Assembly (NCBI RefSeq): GCF_022009635.1
Contig: NZ_CP091716.1
Span: 1,875,001-1,939,000, forward strand
Length of the DNA stretch: 64,000 bases
From: Variovorax paradoxus
GTDB lineage: Bacteria; Pseudomonadota; Gammaproteobacteria; Burkholderiales; Burkholderiaceae_C
Direction of reading: 5' to 3'
Shown: piece after piece, positions 1 through 7,674 of the stretch
How the letters are laid out: each line of letters starts with the position of its first letter
How positions within the stretch are numbered: position 1 is the stretch's first letter
Position numbers and translations under genes: made by a program
Notes under the pieces: generated by a model
Told to the model about the DNA's origin: nothing
Database searches by the model: none
Seen by the model: the letters and a program-made list of their open reading frames with translations, nothing else

Positions 1-1
1 C

Positions 2-166
2 TGGATGCGCGCGGGCAAGAACAACTTCGCCGAAGTGTTCGTCTACGTGGCGATCATCGGCGTGCTGCTGGCTTGGCGCGTTTGGGATTTCGCGAGCAAG
101 CGCAAGGCAAAGGCAACCGCGGCCGCAACGGCGCGCGGCGGCAACAAGCCGCTGCGCACCGGCTGA
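2..166 (+). CDS. C-terminal fragment of an unidentified membrane protein (cut by window edge)
   Basis: Only the last 54 residues are in the window. They read in frame 2 from the left edge to a TGA at 164-166. One hydrophobic stretch (VFVYVAIIGVLLAW) is followed by a basic, Ala-rich tail (KRKAKATAAATARGG), which suggests a single terminal transmembrane helix with a cytoplasmic end. The gene is convergent with lysA and stops 18 bp before the lysA stop. I do not recognise the family; the shape would fit the last helix of an ABC-type permease, but that is a guess. Confidence 0.5.
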   Translation, partial: WMRAGKNNFAEVFVYVAIIGVLLAWRVWDFASKRKAKATAAATARGGNKPLRTG

Positions 167-184
167 CCGCCGGGCGAGGACAGG

Positions 185-1474
185 TCAGCCGTCGATCTCG
201 GCGCGCAGCTGGTCTTCCATCGTCTCGCGGCGGCGGATCAGCTTGGCGGCCGCGCCGCTCACCAGCACTTCGGCGGCACGACCGCGCGTGTTGTAGTTGC
301 TGGCCATGCTCATGCAATACGCGCCGGCCGACAGCACGGCGAGCAGGTCGCCGGCCACCACGTTGAGCGTGCGGTCGCGGCCGATCCAGTCGCCGCTTTC
401 GCAGACCGGGCCGACTACGTCGTAGACCGGTGCGTCGCCGGCGCGGGTGCGCACCGGCACGATGCGCTGGAAAGCCTGGTACATCGCGGGCCGCGGCAGG
501 TCGTTCATGGCCGCGTCGATGATGCAGAAGTTCTTGTCTTCGCCGGGCTTGGTGTAGAGCACCTCGGTCACGCACACGCCCGCGTTGCCGACCAGCGAAC
601 GGCCGGGCTCGATGACCAGCTTGCGCTGGCCGAAGCCGCGGGCGTCGAGCTTGGCGAGCAGCTGCTGCCAGAGCGCATCGGCCTTGGGCGGCACTTCGCC
701 GTTGTAGTCGATGCCCAGGCCGCCGCCGAAGTCCAGGTGATGGATCGGCACGCCGGCCGCCTCGATGGCCTCGACGAGGTCGAGCACGCGGTCGCAGGCA
801 TCGAGATAAGGCGAGGCTTCGGTGATCTGCGAGCCGATGTGGCAGTCGATGCCGACGACCTCGAGGCCCGGCAGTCTTGCGGCGTGGCGGTAAGCCTCGA
901 CAGCGCGGTCGTGCGCGATGCCGAACTTGTTGCCCTTGAGGCCGGTGGAAATGTAGGGATGCGTCTTCGGGTCGACGTTCGGATTGATGCGGATGCTGAT
1001 CGGCGCACGCTTGCCTTCGGCGGCGGCGACTTCGCTCAGCACGTCGAGTTCGGCTTCGCTCTCGACGTTGAAGCAGGCGATGCCGGCGGCGAGGGCCTGG
1101 CGCATCTCGGCGCGGGTCTTGCCGACGCCCGAAAAAATGATCTTCTTCGGATCGGCGCCGACGGCCAGTACGCGCGACAGCTCACCGCCCGAGACGATGT
1201 CGAAGCCGCAGCCCGCCTCGGCGAACACGCGCAGCACGCCGAGCGACGAATTGGCCTTCATGGCGTAGCAGATGAGGGCATCGCGACCTTCGAAGCCGCG
1301 CTGGTAGGCGGCCAGGGCGTCGAGCATCCACTGCTTCGAGTAGACGAAAAGGGGGGTGCCATGTTCGCGAGCCAGCGCGTCGAGCGCGACGCCTTCGACG
1401 TGCAGCGCGCCATCGCGTTGTGCGACGTGGGGTTGGCCGGGCAGGGGAGAGGACGAAGAAACGCTGCCGGTCAT
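185..1474 (-). CDS. lysA: Diaminopimelate decarboxylase LysA
   Basis: PLP enzyme that decarboxylates meso-diaminopimelate to L-lysine, the last step of lysine synthesis, in the cytosol. The 429-residue product has the fold-III layout: the PLP lysine lies in YAMKANSS (about residue 73), the glycine-rich phosphate-binding and barrel segments follow (HIGSQ, DFGGGLG), and the C-terminal domain carries the partner-site cysteine in GPVCESGD. I start at the ATG at 1474, which gives [10 protein letters not shown] and normal family length. A longer in-frame extension to 1660 runs through lptM in another frame and looks non-coding. The start overlaps the lptM stop by 4 bp (ATGA), so the two are probably translationally coupled. 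Confidence 0.96.
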   Translation of the reverse strand: MTGSVSSSSPLPGQPHVAQRDGALHVEGVALDALAREHGTPLFVYSKQWMLDALAAYQRGFEGRDALICYAMKANSSLGVLRVFAEAGCGFDIVSGGELSRVLAVGADPKKIIFSGVGKTRAEMRQALAAGIACFNVESEAELDVLSEVAAAEGKRAPISIRINPNVDPKTHPYISTGLKGNKFGIAHDRAVEAYRHAARLPGLEVVGIDCHIGSQITEASPYLDACDRVLDLVEAIEAAGVPIHHLDFGGGLGIDYNGEVPPKADALWQQLLAKLDARGFGQRKLVIEPGRSLVGNAGVCVTEVLYTKPGEDKNFCIIDAAMNDLPRPAMYQAFQRIVPVRTRAGDAPVYDVVGPVCESGDWIGRDRTLNVVAGDLLAVLSAGAYCMSMASNYNTRGRAAEVLVSGAAAKLIRRRETMEDQLRAEIDG

Positions 1475-1749
1475 TTGCGGGTTCCGGTGCTGTCGTTGGT
1501 GCTGTTGGTGGTGGCACTGCTGGCCGGGGCGGCCGGCGCGGGCGTGGTGTTCGTGCTCGACGTGGAATCCGATCCGCCCGGGGTCAGCAGCTGCGGCAAC
1601 GTCGCCCGCTGGGCCGCGGCGGGATCGGTCGGGAGGTACAGGGCTCCCTTCTGGCCGCAAGCGGCCAGACCGGTGGTGGCTGCGGCGAGGCAGACCATGA
1701 GCGCAGCGCGGACGCGGGTGCTCACTAGAATTTGGCGAACGTTCAACAT
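1471..1749 (-). CDS. lptM: LPS-assembly lipoprotein LptM (YifL-like)
   Basis: Small lipoprotein of 92 residues. A basic, hydrophobic signal peptide ends in a lipobox (GLAAC) with the lipidated cysteine at residue 31. The [10 protein letters not shown] motif that follows is the conserved signature of the YifL/LptM family (CGxKGPLYxP in enterics). LptM is known to help the LptDE outer-membrane LPS translocon mature. The rest is a low-complexity Ser/Thr/Pro/Ala tail, as is usual for the family. It sits directly upstream of lysA with a 4-bp overlap, the same pairing as in many proteobacteria (yifL near dapF/lysA and cyaY). Confidence 0.88.
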   Translation of the reverse strand: MLNVRQILVSTRVRAALMVCLAAATTGLAACGQKGALYLPTDPAAAQRATLPQLLTPGGSDSTSSTNTTPAPAAPASSATTNSTNDSTGTRK

Positions 1750-1761
1750 AGCGAAATTGTA

Positions 1762-2094
1762 ATGACCGACATTGAGTACATGGACCGCGCCGAAGCCGCG
1801 CTCGCCGCCATCGAGGAGGGCTGCGACCGCATCAACGACGCGACCGATGCCGACATCGACAACCAGAGGGTTGGCGGGATGATCACGATTTCATTCCAGA
1901 ACGGCAGCCAGTTGATCGTGAATCTGCAGAAGCCCCTGCACGAAATCTGGTTGGCCGCGCGTTCGGGCGGCTATCACTACCGACACGACGGCAAGGCCTG
2001 GGTGGATACCAAGACCGGCGAAGAGTTCTTCGGCAACCTTTCGCGCGAAGCCACCCTGCAGGCCGGGCAGCCGCTGGAATTCGCGGCCGCCTGA
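1762..2094 (+). CDS. cyaY: Iron donor protein CyaY (bacterial frataxin)
   Basis: Frataxin homologue of 110 residues that binds iron and modulates iron-sulfur cluster assembly by IscS/IscU. The N-terminal acidic helix ([20 protein letters not shown] ...) and the beta-sheet motif around [17 protein letters not shown], with the conserved tryptophan, are visible. The ATG at 1762 is preferred over an upstream TTG-type extension because it gives the normal family start. The gene is divergent from lptM with only 12 bp between start codons, so its promoter must lie inside lptM; a TAGAAT hexamer at 1726-1731 is a weak -10 candidate. It converges on mrcA with a 9-bp gap. Confidence 0.94.
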   Translation: MTDIEYMDRAEAALAAIEEGCDRINDATDADIDNQRVGGMITISFQNGSQLIVNLQKPLHEIWLAARSGGYHYRHDGKAWVDTKTGEEFFGNLSREATLQAGQPLEFAAA

Positions 2095-2103
2095 TCCACT
2101 GCG

Positions 2104-4515
2104 TCAGTTCCTGAAGAGATCGAGGATGCGGCTGCGCTCCTCGGGCGGGGCCGGCGGGCTGACCGGTGCGCCGGTCAGCGCTTCCACCGGCGCCACGGGC
2201 GCGGCCTCCACGCCCAGGGTCGCCACGCCGCGGCCCGGCGCGTAGTCGTCGTAGTACCACTCGCCGCCCACGTTCACGATGCCCGCTGGCGGTGCCGTCG
2301 CGATATCGGTCACCGGCACGCCCTTGATGGCGGTTTCCATGTAGTTGATCCAGATCGGCAGGCTCAGGCCGCCGCCGGTCTCGCGGTCGCCCAGGTTGCG
2401 CGGCGTGTCGTAGCCGATCCACGAGATGGCGGTCATGGTGGGCTGGAAGCCCGCGAACCAGGCGTCGAGCGAATCGTTGGTGGTGCCGGTCTTGCCGTAG
2501 AGGTCGGGACGCTTGAGCATCGCCTGTGCCTTGGCGGCGGTGCCGGCGCGCGCCACCGACTGCAGCAGCGTGTCCATGATGAAGGCGTTGCGCTGGGGAA
2601 TGGCGCGCAGCGACTCGTTGAGCAGCGGCGGCTGCTTGTCGACCAGCACCTTGTCCTTGTGGTCGGTGATGCGGGTCACGAGGTAAGGATTGACGCGGTA
2701 GCCGCCGTTGGCGAACACCGAATAGCCCACCGCCATCTGCATCGGCGTGACCGAGCCCGCGCCGAGGGCCATGGGCAGGTAGGCGGGGTGCTTGTCCTTG
2801 TCGAAGCCGAAGTTGGTGATCCACTCCTGGGCATAGCGCGTGCCGATGGACTGCAGGATGCGGATCGACACCAGGTTCTTCGACTTCATGAGCGCGGTGC
2901 GCATCGACATCGGGCCGTCGTAGCCGCCGCCGTAGTTCTTCGGCTCCCAGGGCTGGCCGCCAGTGGTGCCCGCGTCGAAGAAGAGCGGGCCGTCGTTGAT
3001 GACGGTGGCGGGGGTGAAGCCCTTCTCGAGCGCCGCTGAATAGATGAACGGCTTGAAGCTCGAACCCGGCTGGCGCCAGGCCTGCGTCACGTGGTTGAAC
3101 TTGTTCTTGCCGAAATCGAAGCCGCCGACCAGCGCCTTGATGGCGCCGTCGCGCGGGTCCATGGCAATGAAGGCGCCTTCCACTTCGGGCAGCTGGGTGA
3201 TTTCCCAGGTGTTCTTGGGCGTCTTCACCACGCGGATCACCGCGCCGCGGCGGATCTTGATGTTGGGCGGCGCCTTGTCCGAAAGGCCGGACTGCGCGGG
3301 CTTGAGGCCCTCGCCGGTGATCTGCACCGGATCGCCGTTGGCGCGCACCGCGTCGATCTGCTTGGGCGTGGCCTTGAGCACCACGGCGGCCATCACGTCG
3401 CCGTTGTCGGGGTGGTCGCTGAGCGCGTCATCCACCGCTTCGTCGATGTCCTTGGCGTCGTTGGGCAGGTCGACGAACTTCTCGGGGCCGCGGTAGATCT
3501 GGCGGCGCTCGTAATCCATGATGCCCTTGCGCAGCGCCTTGTAGGCCGCGGCCTGGTCGGCCGCGACCAGCGAGGTGTAGACCTTGAGGCCGCGCGTGTA
3601 GGTGCTGTCGCCGTATTGCGCATACATCAGCTGGCGCACCGTTTCGGCTACGTACTCGGCATGCAGGCGGTTCGGATCGGCGGCATCGCGCAGATGCAGT
3701 TCTTCCTTCTTGGCTTCGGCAGCCTGTTCGGCGGTGATGAAGCCGGCTTCCTGCATGCGGTCGATCACGTAGAACTGCCGGCCGCGCGCGCGCTGCGGGT
3801 TGTTGACCGGATTGTTCGCGCCCGGGGCCTTCGGCAGGCCGGCCAGCATGGCGGCCTGGGCGATCGTGAGTTCCTGCAGCGGCTTGCCGAAATACGCTTC
3901 CGACGCGGCTGCGAAACCGTAGGCGCGGTTGCCGAGGTAGATCTGGTTCAGATAGATCTCGAAGATCTGGTCCTTGGTCAGCAGGTGCTCCAGCTTGAAG
4001 GTCAGGAGCACTTCGTAGACCTTGCGGGTCAGCGTTTTCTCGGAGCTCAGGTAGACGTTGCGCGCCACCTGCATGGTGATGGTCGAGGCGCCCTGGCTCT
4101 TCACCCGGTTCAGGTTGGCCAGGCCGGCGCGGACCATGCCCTTGTAGTCGACGCCGCCGTGGTCGTAGAAGCGCGAGTCTTCGGCGGCCAGCACGGCGTC
4201 TTTCACGACCTTGGGAATGGCCGAGATGGGCGTCAGGTTGCGGCGTTCCTCGCCGAATTCCCCGATCAGCGTGCCTTCGGCGGAGAAAACCCGAAGCGGC
4301 AGCTTGGGGCGATAGTCCGACAGTTCGCTGATGTCCGGCAGGTTGGGATAGGCGACCGCCAGAGCCACCGCCACTACGCATAGGACCGACAGCACGCCGG
4401 CCGCGGCAATGCCGAACCCCCAGAAAAAGAGGCGCAGCAGCCATCTCAGCCAGGCTGGGCGTTTGGGGGGAGGGGTCTTGGCTGGCCCTTTGGGGCTTGA
4501 AGTTTTTTCTTGCAT
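2104..4515 (-). CDS. mrcA: Penicillin-binding protein 1A (bifunctional transglycosylase/transpeptidase)
   Basis: Class A PBP that polymerises and cross-links peptidoglycan on the periplasmic face of the inner membrane. Seen in order: a basic Pro-rich cytoplasmic tail, one membrane anchor (LLRLFFWGFGIAAAGVLSVLCVV), a GT51 domain with EDSRFYDHGG and GASTITMQVARN, and a transpeptidase domain with the SxxK serine in GSSFKPF, an SKN-type second motif and KTGTTND. About 803 residues, normal for PBP1A. A GTG 18 bp upstream (4533) is possible, but a perfect TATAAT on this strand at 4544-4539 would place the transcript start at about 4532, so I choose the ATG at 4515. Confidence 0.94.
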   Translation of the reverse strand: MQEKTSSPKGPAKTPPPKRPAWLRWLLRLFFWGFGIAAAGVLSVLCVVAVALAVAYPNLPDISELSDYRPKLPLRVFSAEGTLIGEFGEERRNLTPISAIPKVVKDAVLAAEDSRFYDHGGVDYKGMVRAGLANLNRVKSQGASTITMQVARNVYLSSEKTLTRKVYEVLLTFKLEHLLTKDQIFEIYLNQIYLGNRAYGFAAASEAYFGKPLQELTIAQAAMLAGLPKAPGANNPVNNPQRARGRQFYVIDRMQEAGFITAEQAAEAKKEELHLRDAADPNRLHAEYVAETVRQLMYAQYGDSTYTRGLKVYTSLVAADQAAAYKALRKGIMDYERRQIYRGPEKFVDLPNDAKDIDEAVDDALSDHPDNGDVMAAVVLKATPKQIDAVRANGDPVQITGEGLKPAQSGLSDKAPPNIKIRRGAVIRVVKTPKNTWEITQLPEVEGAFIAMDPRDGAIKALVGGFDFGKNKFNHVTQAWRQPGSSFKPFIYSAALEKGFTPATVINDGPLFFDAGTTGGQPWEPKNYGGGYDGPMSMRTALMKSKNLVSIRILQSIGTRYAQEWITNFGFDKDKHPAYLPMALGAGSVTPMQMAVGYSVFANGGYRVNPYLVTRITDHKDKVLVDKQPPLLNESLRAIPQRNAFIMDTLLQSVARAGTAAKAQAMLKRPDLYGKTGTTNDSLDAWFAGFQPTMTAISWIGYDTPRNLGDRETGGGLSLPIWINYMETAIKGVPVTDIATAPPAGIVNVGGEWYYDDYAPGRGVATLGVEAAPVAPVEALTGAPVSPPAPPEERSRILDLFRN

Positions 4516-4538
4516 GGAGGGCCGAGGAGTCACCCTGC

Positions 4539-4544
4539 ATTATA
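4539..4544 (-). promoter_or_regulatory. Candidate -10 box of mrcA (TATAAT)
   Basis: A perfect TATAAT hexamer on the minus strand, 23 bp upstream of the chosen mrcA ATG. No good -35 match lies 17 bp further up, so this is a partial sigma-70 promoter. It implies a 5' UTR of only about 16 nt with no clear Shine-Dalgarno sequence. Confidence 0.45.
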
Positions 4545-4754
4545 AAAAGCCGCTCCCTTCGAACCATCCGATCTTTGTTACCCTCGCCACGCGCTAATTC
4601 AAAAGTTACAGAATGCGGCTTTGCCGTCAGCTTTTGACAACGCTCGGGAACTTTGCCCCCTGGCGTCGCTTGGTTGCCGCTACGCCTGCTGCTAGCATGC
4701 AACCGAACGCAAATTTTTCCATTGGTTACAAATACAGGGGAAAAGGGACCTCAC

Positions 4755-5834
4755 TTGGCTTCTCTTGGATCATTGTTTCGTCGTCAGAACGCTCCCCTGC
4801 TGGGGTTGGACGTCAGTTCGTCCAGCGTCAAGCTGGTCGAGCTCGGCCGTGAGGCCAGCGGCAAGCTGGTTCTGGAACGCTGTGCCATCGAGCCCCTCGA
4901 GCGTGGCTGGATCACTGACGGCAACGTCGAGAAATTCGACGAAGTCGCCGAGGCCGTGCGCCGCGTCATCCGCAAGAGCGGCACGCGCACGCGCAACGTC
5001 GCACTCGCCTTGCCCCCTTCGGCCGTAATCACCAAGAAGATCATTCTTCCGGGCGGCATGAGCGAGCAGGAGCTCGAGATTCAGGTCGAATCGGAAGCCA
5101 ACCAGTACATCCCGTTTTCGCTGGATGAAGTGAGCCTCGACTTCTGCGTGACCGGCCCGAGCATGACGTCGGCCGGCGACGTGGAAGTGCTGATCGCCGC
5201 CTCCCGCAAGGAGAAGGTCCAGGATCGCGAAGGCTTGGCCGAGGCGGCCGGGCTGAAGGCGATGATTCTGGACGTCGAGTCCTATGCCTCGCGTCTCGCT
5301 ACGGCACGGCTGATCGAGCAATTGCCCGGCAAGGGCGTCGATGCCGTCGTCGCGCTTTTCGAAGTGGGCGCTTTCACCACCAGCATGCAGGTGCTGCGCA
5401 ACCAGGAAGTGCTGTACGACCGCGACCAGGCATTCGGCGGCGCGCAGTTGACCCAGCTCATCGTTCGGCAGTACGGCTTTTCCGCGGAAGAAGCCGAAGC
5501 CAAGAAGCGCAGCGGCGACCTGCCCGATGACTACGGCTCCGGGGTGCTCAAGCCTTTCGTGGAAAGCATCGCGCAGGAAATCGCGCGCGCGCTGCAGTTC
5601 TTCTTCACGAGCACGCCGCACAACCGCGTGGACTATGTGCTGTTGGCCGGCGGCTCTTCGTCGCTGCCGGGGTTGACCAACGCGGTGACGCGCCAGACCT
5701 CGTTCGCCTGTTCCCTTGTGAATCCCTTCGACGGCATGGACTTCGGCCCGAACATCCGTGAAAAGAAGGTGCGGCGCGAAGCGCCTTCGTACCTGACCTC
5801 GTGCGGGCTCGCCATGCGGAGATTTCTGCAGTGA
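4755..5834 (+). CDS. pilM: Type IV pilus assembly protein PilM
   Basis: Actin-like cytoplasmic ATPase-fold protein that binds the PilN N-terminus and links the pilus alignment complex to the motor. The product is 359 residues. The N-terminal LLGLDVSSSSVKLVEL is the phosphate-1 motif plus the conserved PilM start, and LLAGGSSSLPGL near the C-terminus is the adenosine motif. The start is a TTG at 4755, preceded at good spacing by AAAAGGGA. No ATG gives a sensible N-terminus, and longer in-frame translations begin with non-conserved sequence. First gene of pilMNOPQ, divergent from mrcA, as is usual in beta- and gammaproteobacteria. Confidence 0.93.
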   Translation: MASLGSLFRRQNAPLLGLDVSSSSVKLVELGREASGKLVLERCAIEPLERGWITDGNVEKFDEVAEAVRRVIRKSGTRTRNVALALPPSAVITKKIILPGGMSEQELEIQVESEANQYIPFSLDEVSLDFCVTGPSMTSAGDVEVLIAASRKEKVQDREGLAEAAGLKAMILDVESYASRLATARLIEQLPGKGVDAVVALFEVGAFTTSMQVLRNQEVLYDRDQAFGGAQLTQLIVRQYGFSAEEAEAKKRSGDLPDDYGSGVLKPFVESIAQEIARALQFFFTSTPHNRVDYVLLAGGSSSLPGLTNAVTRQTSFACSLVNPFDGMDFGPNIREKKVRREAPSYLTSCGLAMRRFLQ

Positions 5835-6454
5835 TTCTGATCAATCTGCTTCCGCACCGCGAAGCCGCTCGAAAGCGGCGGCGCGAGGCGTTCTATGGAA
5901 CCTTGGGTGCGGCAGCTCTCCTGGGCGTGCTGATCTCCGGCTTGGGGTACCTCTGGTACGAAGCCCAGATTTCGGCGCAGCAATCGAAAAACAGCTTTCT
6001 CCAAGCCGAGATCAAGAAGCTGGAAGTCGAGATCAAGGAGATCTCGACCTTGCAGGAAGAAATCGCAGCCCTGCGCGCACGCCAGCAGGCGGTCGAAGAC
6101 CTGCAGGGCGACCGGAATCTCCCGGTGCACCTCTTCAATGAACTGGTGCGGCAGTTGCCCGACGGGGTCTACCTCACCAGCATGAAGCAAGACAACCAGA
6201 TCGTCACGCTGCAAGGCATGGCGCAGTCGAACGAGCGGGTGTCCGAATTGCTGCGTAACCTGGGTAACAACAGCCCTTGGTTGGTGAAGCCTGAACTCGT
6301 CGAAATCACTTCCGCGAATGTCAGCTTGAGCCAGCGCGACCAACGGCGTGTTGCCAATTTCACGATTCGCATCGGCCTGAAGCGCCCCACCGACGCCCAG
6401 AAGGCGGCCGCCGACAAGGCATTGGCGACCGCCACGGCGCAATCCAAGGGGTAA
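5831..6454 (+). CDS. pilN: Type IV pilus assembly protein PilN
   Basis: Bitopic inner-membrane protein of the pilus alignment complex, 207 residues. The N-terminal ILINLLPHREAARKRR is the conserved cytoplasmic tail (INLLPxR) bound by PilM. One membrane helix follows (GAAALLGVLISGLGYLWY), then a coiled coil (QSKNSFLQAEIKKLEVEIKEI) and a ferredoxin-like periplasmic domain. It starts with GTG overlapping the pilM TGA (GTGA), implying translational coupling. Pairs with PilO. Confidence 0.93.
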   Translation: MILINLLPHREAARKRRREAFYGTLGAAALLGVLISGLGYLWYEAQISAQQSKNSFLQAEIKKLEVEIKEISTLQEEIAALRARQQAVEDLQGDRNLPVHLFNELVRQLPDGVYLTSMKQDNQIVTLQGMAQSNERVSELLRNLGNNSPWLVKPELVEITSANVSLSQRDQRRVANFTIRIGLKRPTDAQKAAADKALATATAQSKG

Positions 6455-6460
6455 CCGATC

Positions 6461-7138
6461 ATGGCAAGCAAACGATCCTTACCCAAAGTGGATGTCGGCG
6501 TTGCACTGCAGCGCTTCAGCGAGCAATTTCGCGGACTCAATCCGAACGATCCCTCGGTGTGGCCGGCCGTGCCGCGGTATGCGCTCTGTCTGGCGGTGAC
6601 CGCCTTCGTGCTGGTTGCCCTGTGGTTCGTCTGGCTGACCAATTCGAATGACGAACTCGAGGCCGAGCGCGGCAAGGAAGTCACGCTCAAGGCCGACTAC
6701 CAGAAGAAAGTCGCGCAGGCGGCCAACCTCGACCTGCTGAAGAAGCAGCGCGAACAGGTGCAGCAGTACGTGACCCTGCTCGAGAAGCAGCTGCCCAGCA
6801 AGGCGGAAATGGACGCGCTGCTGTCAGACATCAATCAGGCCGGACTTGGCCGCAGCCTGCAGTTCGAACTGTTCCGGCCCGGCCAGGTGGTGGTCAAGGA
6901 CTACTACGCCGAATTGCCGATCGCGGTCCGTGTCACCGGCAAGTACCACGACATGGGCGCCTTTGTCGCCGATGTCGCTGGCCTCTCGCGCATCGTCACG
7001 CTGAACGGCGTGACGATCACCCCCCAGAAGGACAAGGACACGCTGACGATGGACGCCACGGCGCGCACCTTCCGCTATCTCGACGACGACGAGCGGGCCG
7101 CCCAGAAGCGCGCTGCCGCGCCAAAGGCGAAGAAATGA
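6461..7138 (+). CDS. pilO: Type IV pilus inner-membrane protein PilO
   Basis: Partner of PilN in the inner-membrane alignment complex, 225 residues. The N-terminal cytoplasmic segment has the family-typical FRGLNPNDPSVWPAVPRY. A single membrane helix (LCLAVTAFVLVALWFVWL), a coiled coil (LEAERGKEVTLKADYQKKVAQA) and a periplasmic PilO domain follow. The gene starts 6 bp after pilN and overlaps pilP by 4 bp. The C-terminus is Lys/Ala rich. Confidence 0.94.
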   Translation: MASKRSLPKVDVGVALQRFSEQFRGLNPNDPSVWPAVPRYALCLAVTAFVLVALWFVWLTNSNDELEAERGKEVTLKADYQKKVAQAANLDLLKKQREQVQQYVTLLEKQLPSKAEMDALLSDINQAGLGRSLQFELFRPGQVVVKDYYAELPIAVRVTGKYHDMGAFVADVAGLSRIVTLNGVTITPQKDKDTLTMDATARTFRYLDDDERAAQKRAAAPKAKK

Positions 7139-7674
7139 AAGTCGCCGTCAAAGTCTTGGTGGTCGTGCTGATCGCCGCGGGCCTGAGCGCCTGCGATTCC
7201 GACCAGGAAGACCTGCAGCGCTGGATGGCCGAGCAGCGCGCCCAGGTGAAGCCTTCGGTGCCGCGCATCACGGAACCCAAGAAGTTCACGCCGCAGACGT
7301 ACACCGAGGCGTCCTCGTTCGAGCCCTTCAACATGCTGAAGCTGACGCAGGCGCTGCGCCGCGAATCGAACCAGCCGAGCACCTCGGAACTGATCGCGCC
7401 CGAGCTGGCGCGCCGCAAGGAAGCGCTCGAAGCCTTCCCGCTCGACTCGATGGCAATGGTCGGCAGCATGAACCGCAACGGCCAGCCGGTGGCGCTGGTC
7501 CGTGTCGACAAGCTGCTCTACAAGGTGCGCGTCGGCGAATACCTGGGACTCAACTACGGGCGCATCACCCGTATCAACGAAACCGAAGTCGGCTTGCGCG
7601 AAATCGTGCAGGACGCCGCCGGTGAATGGATCGAACGCGTAGCCACGCTGCAGTTGCAAGAGAGTGCGAAATGA
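7135..7674 (+). CDS. pilP: Type IV pilus lipoprotein PilP
   Basis: Inner-membrane lipoprotein that connects PilNO to the secretin PilQ. The product is 179 residues. The signal peptide MKVAVKVLVVVLIAAGLSAC ends in a lipobox with Cys20, followed by an unstructured linker and a beta-sandwich homology domain (MAMVGSMNRNGQPVALVRVDKLLYKVRVGEYLGLNYGRI). Overlaps pilO at its start and pilQ at its end by 4 bp each (ATGA junctions). Confidence 0.94.
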   Translation: MKVAVKVLVVVLIAAGLSACDSDQEDLQRWMAEQRAQVKPSVPRITEPKKFTPQTYTEASSFEPFNMLKLTQALRRESNQPSTSELIAPELARRKEALEAFPLDSMAMVGSMNRNGQPVALVRVDKLLYKVRVGEYLGLNYGRITRINETEVGLREIVQDAAGEWIERVATLQLQESAK

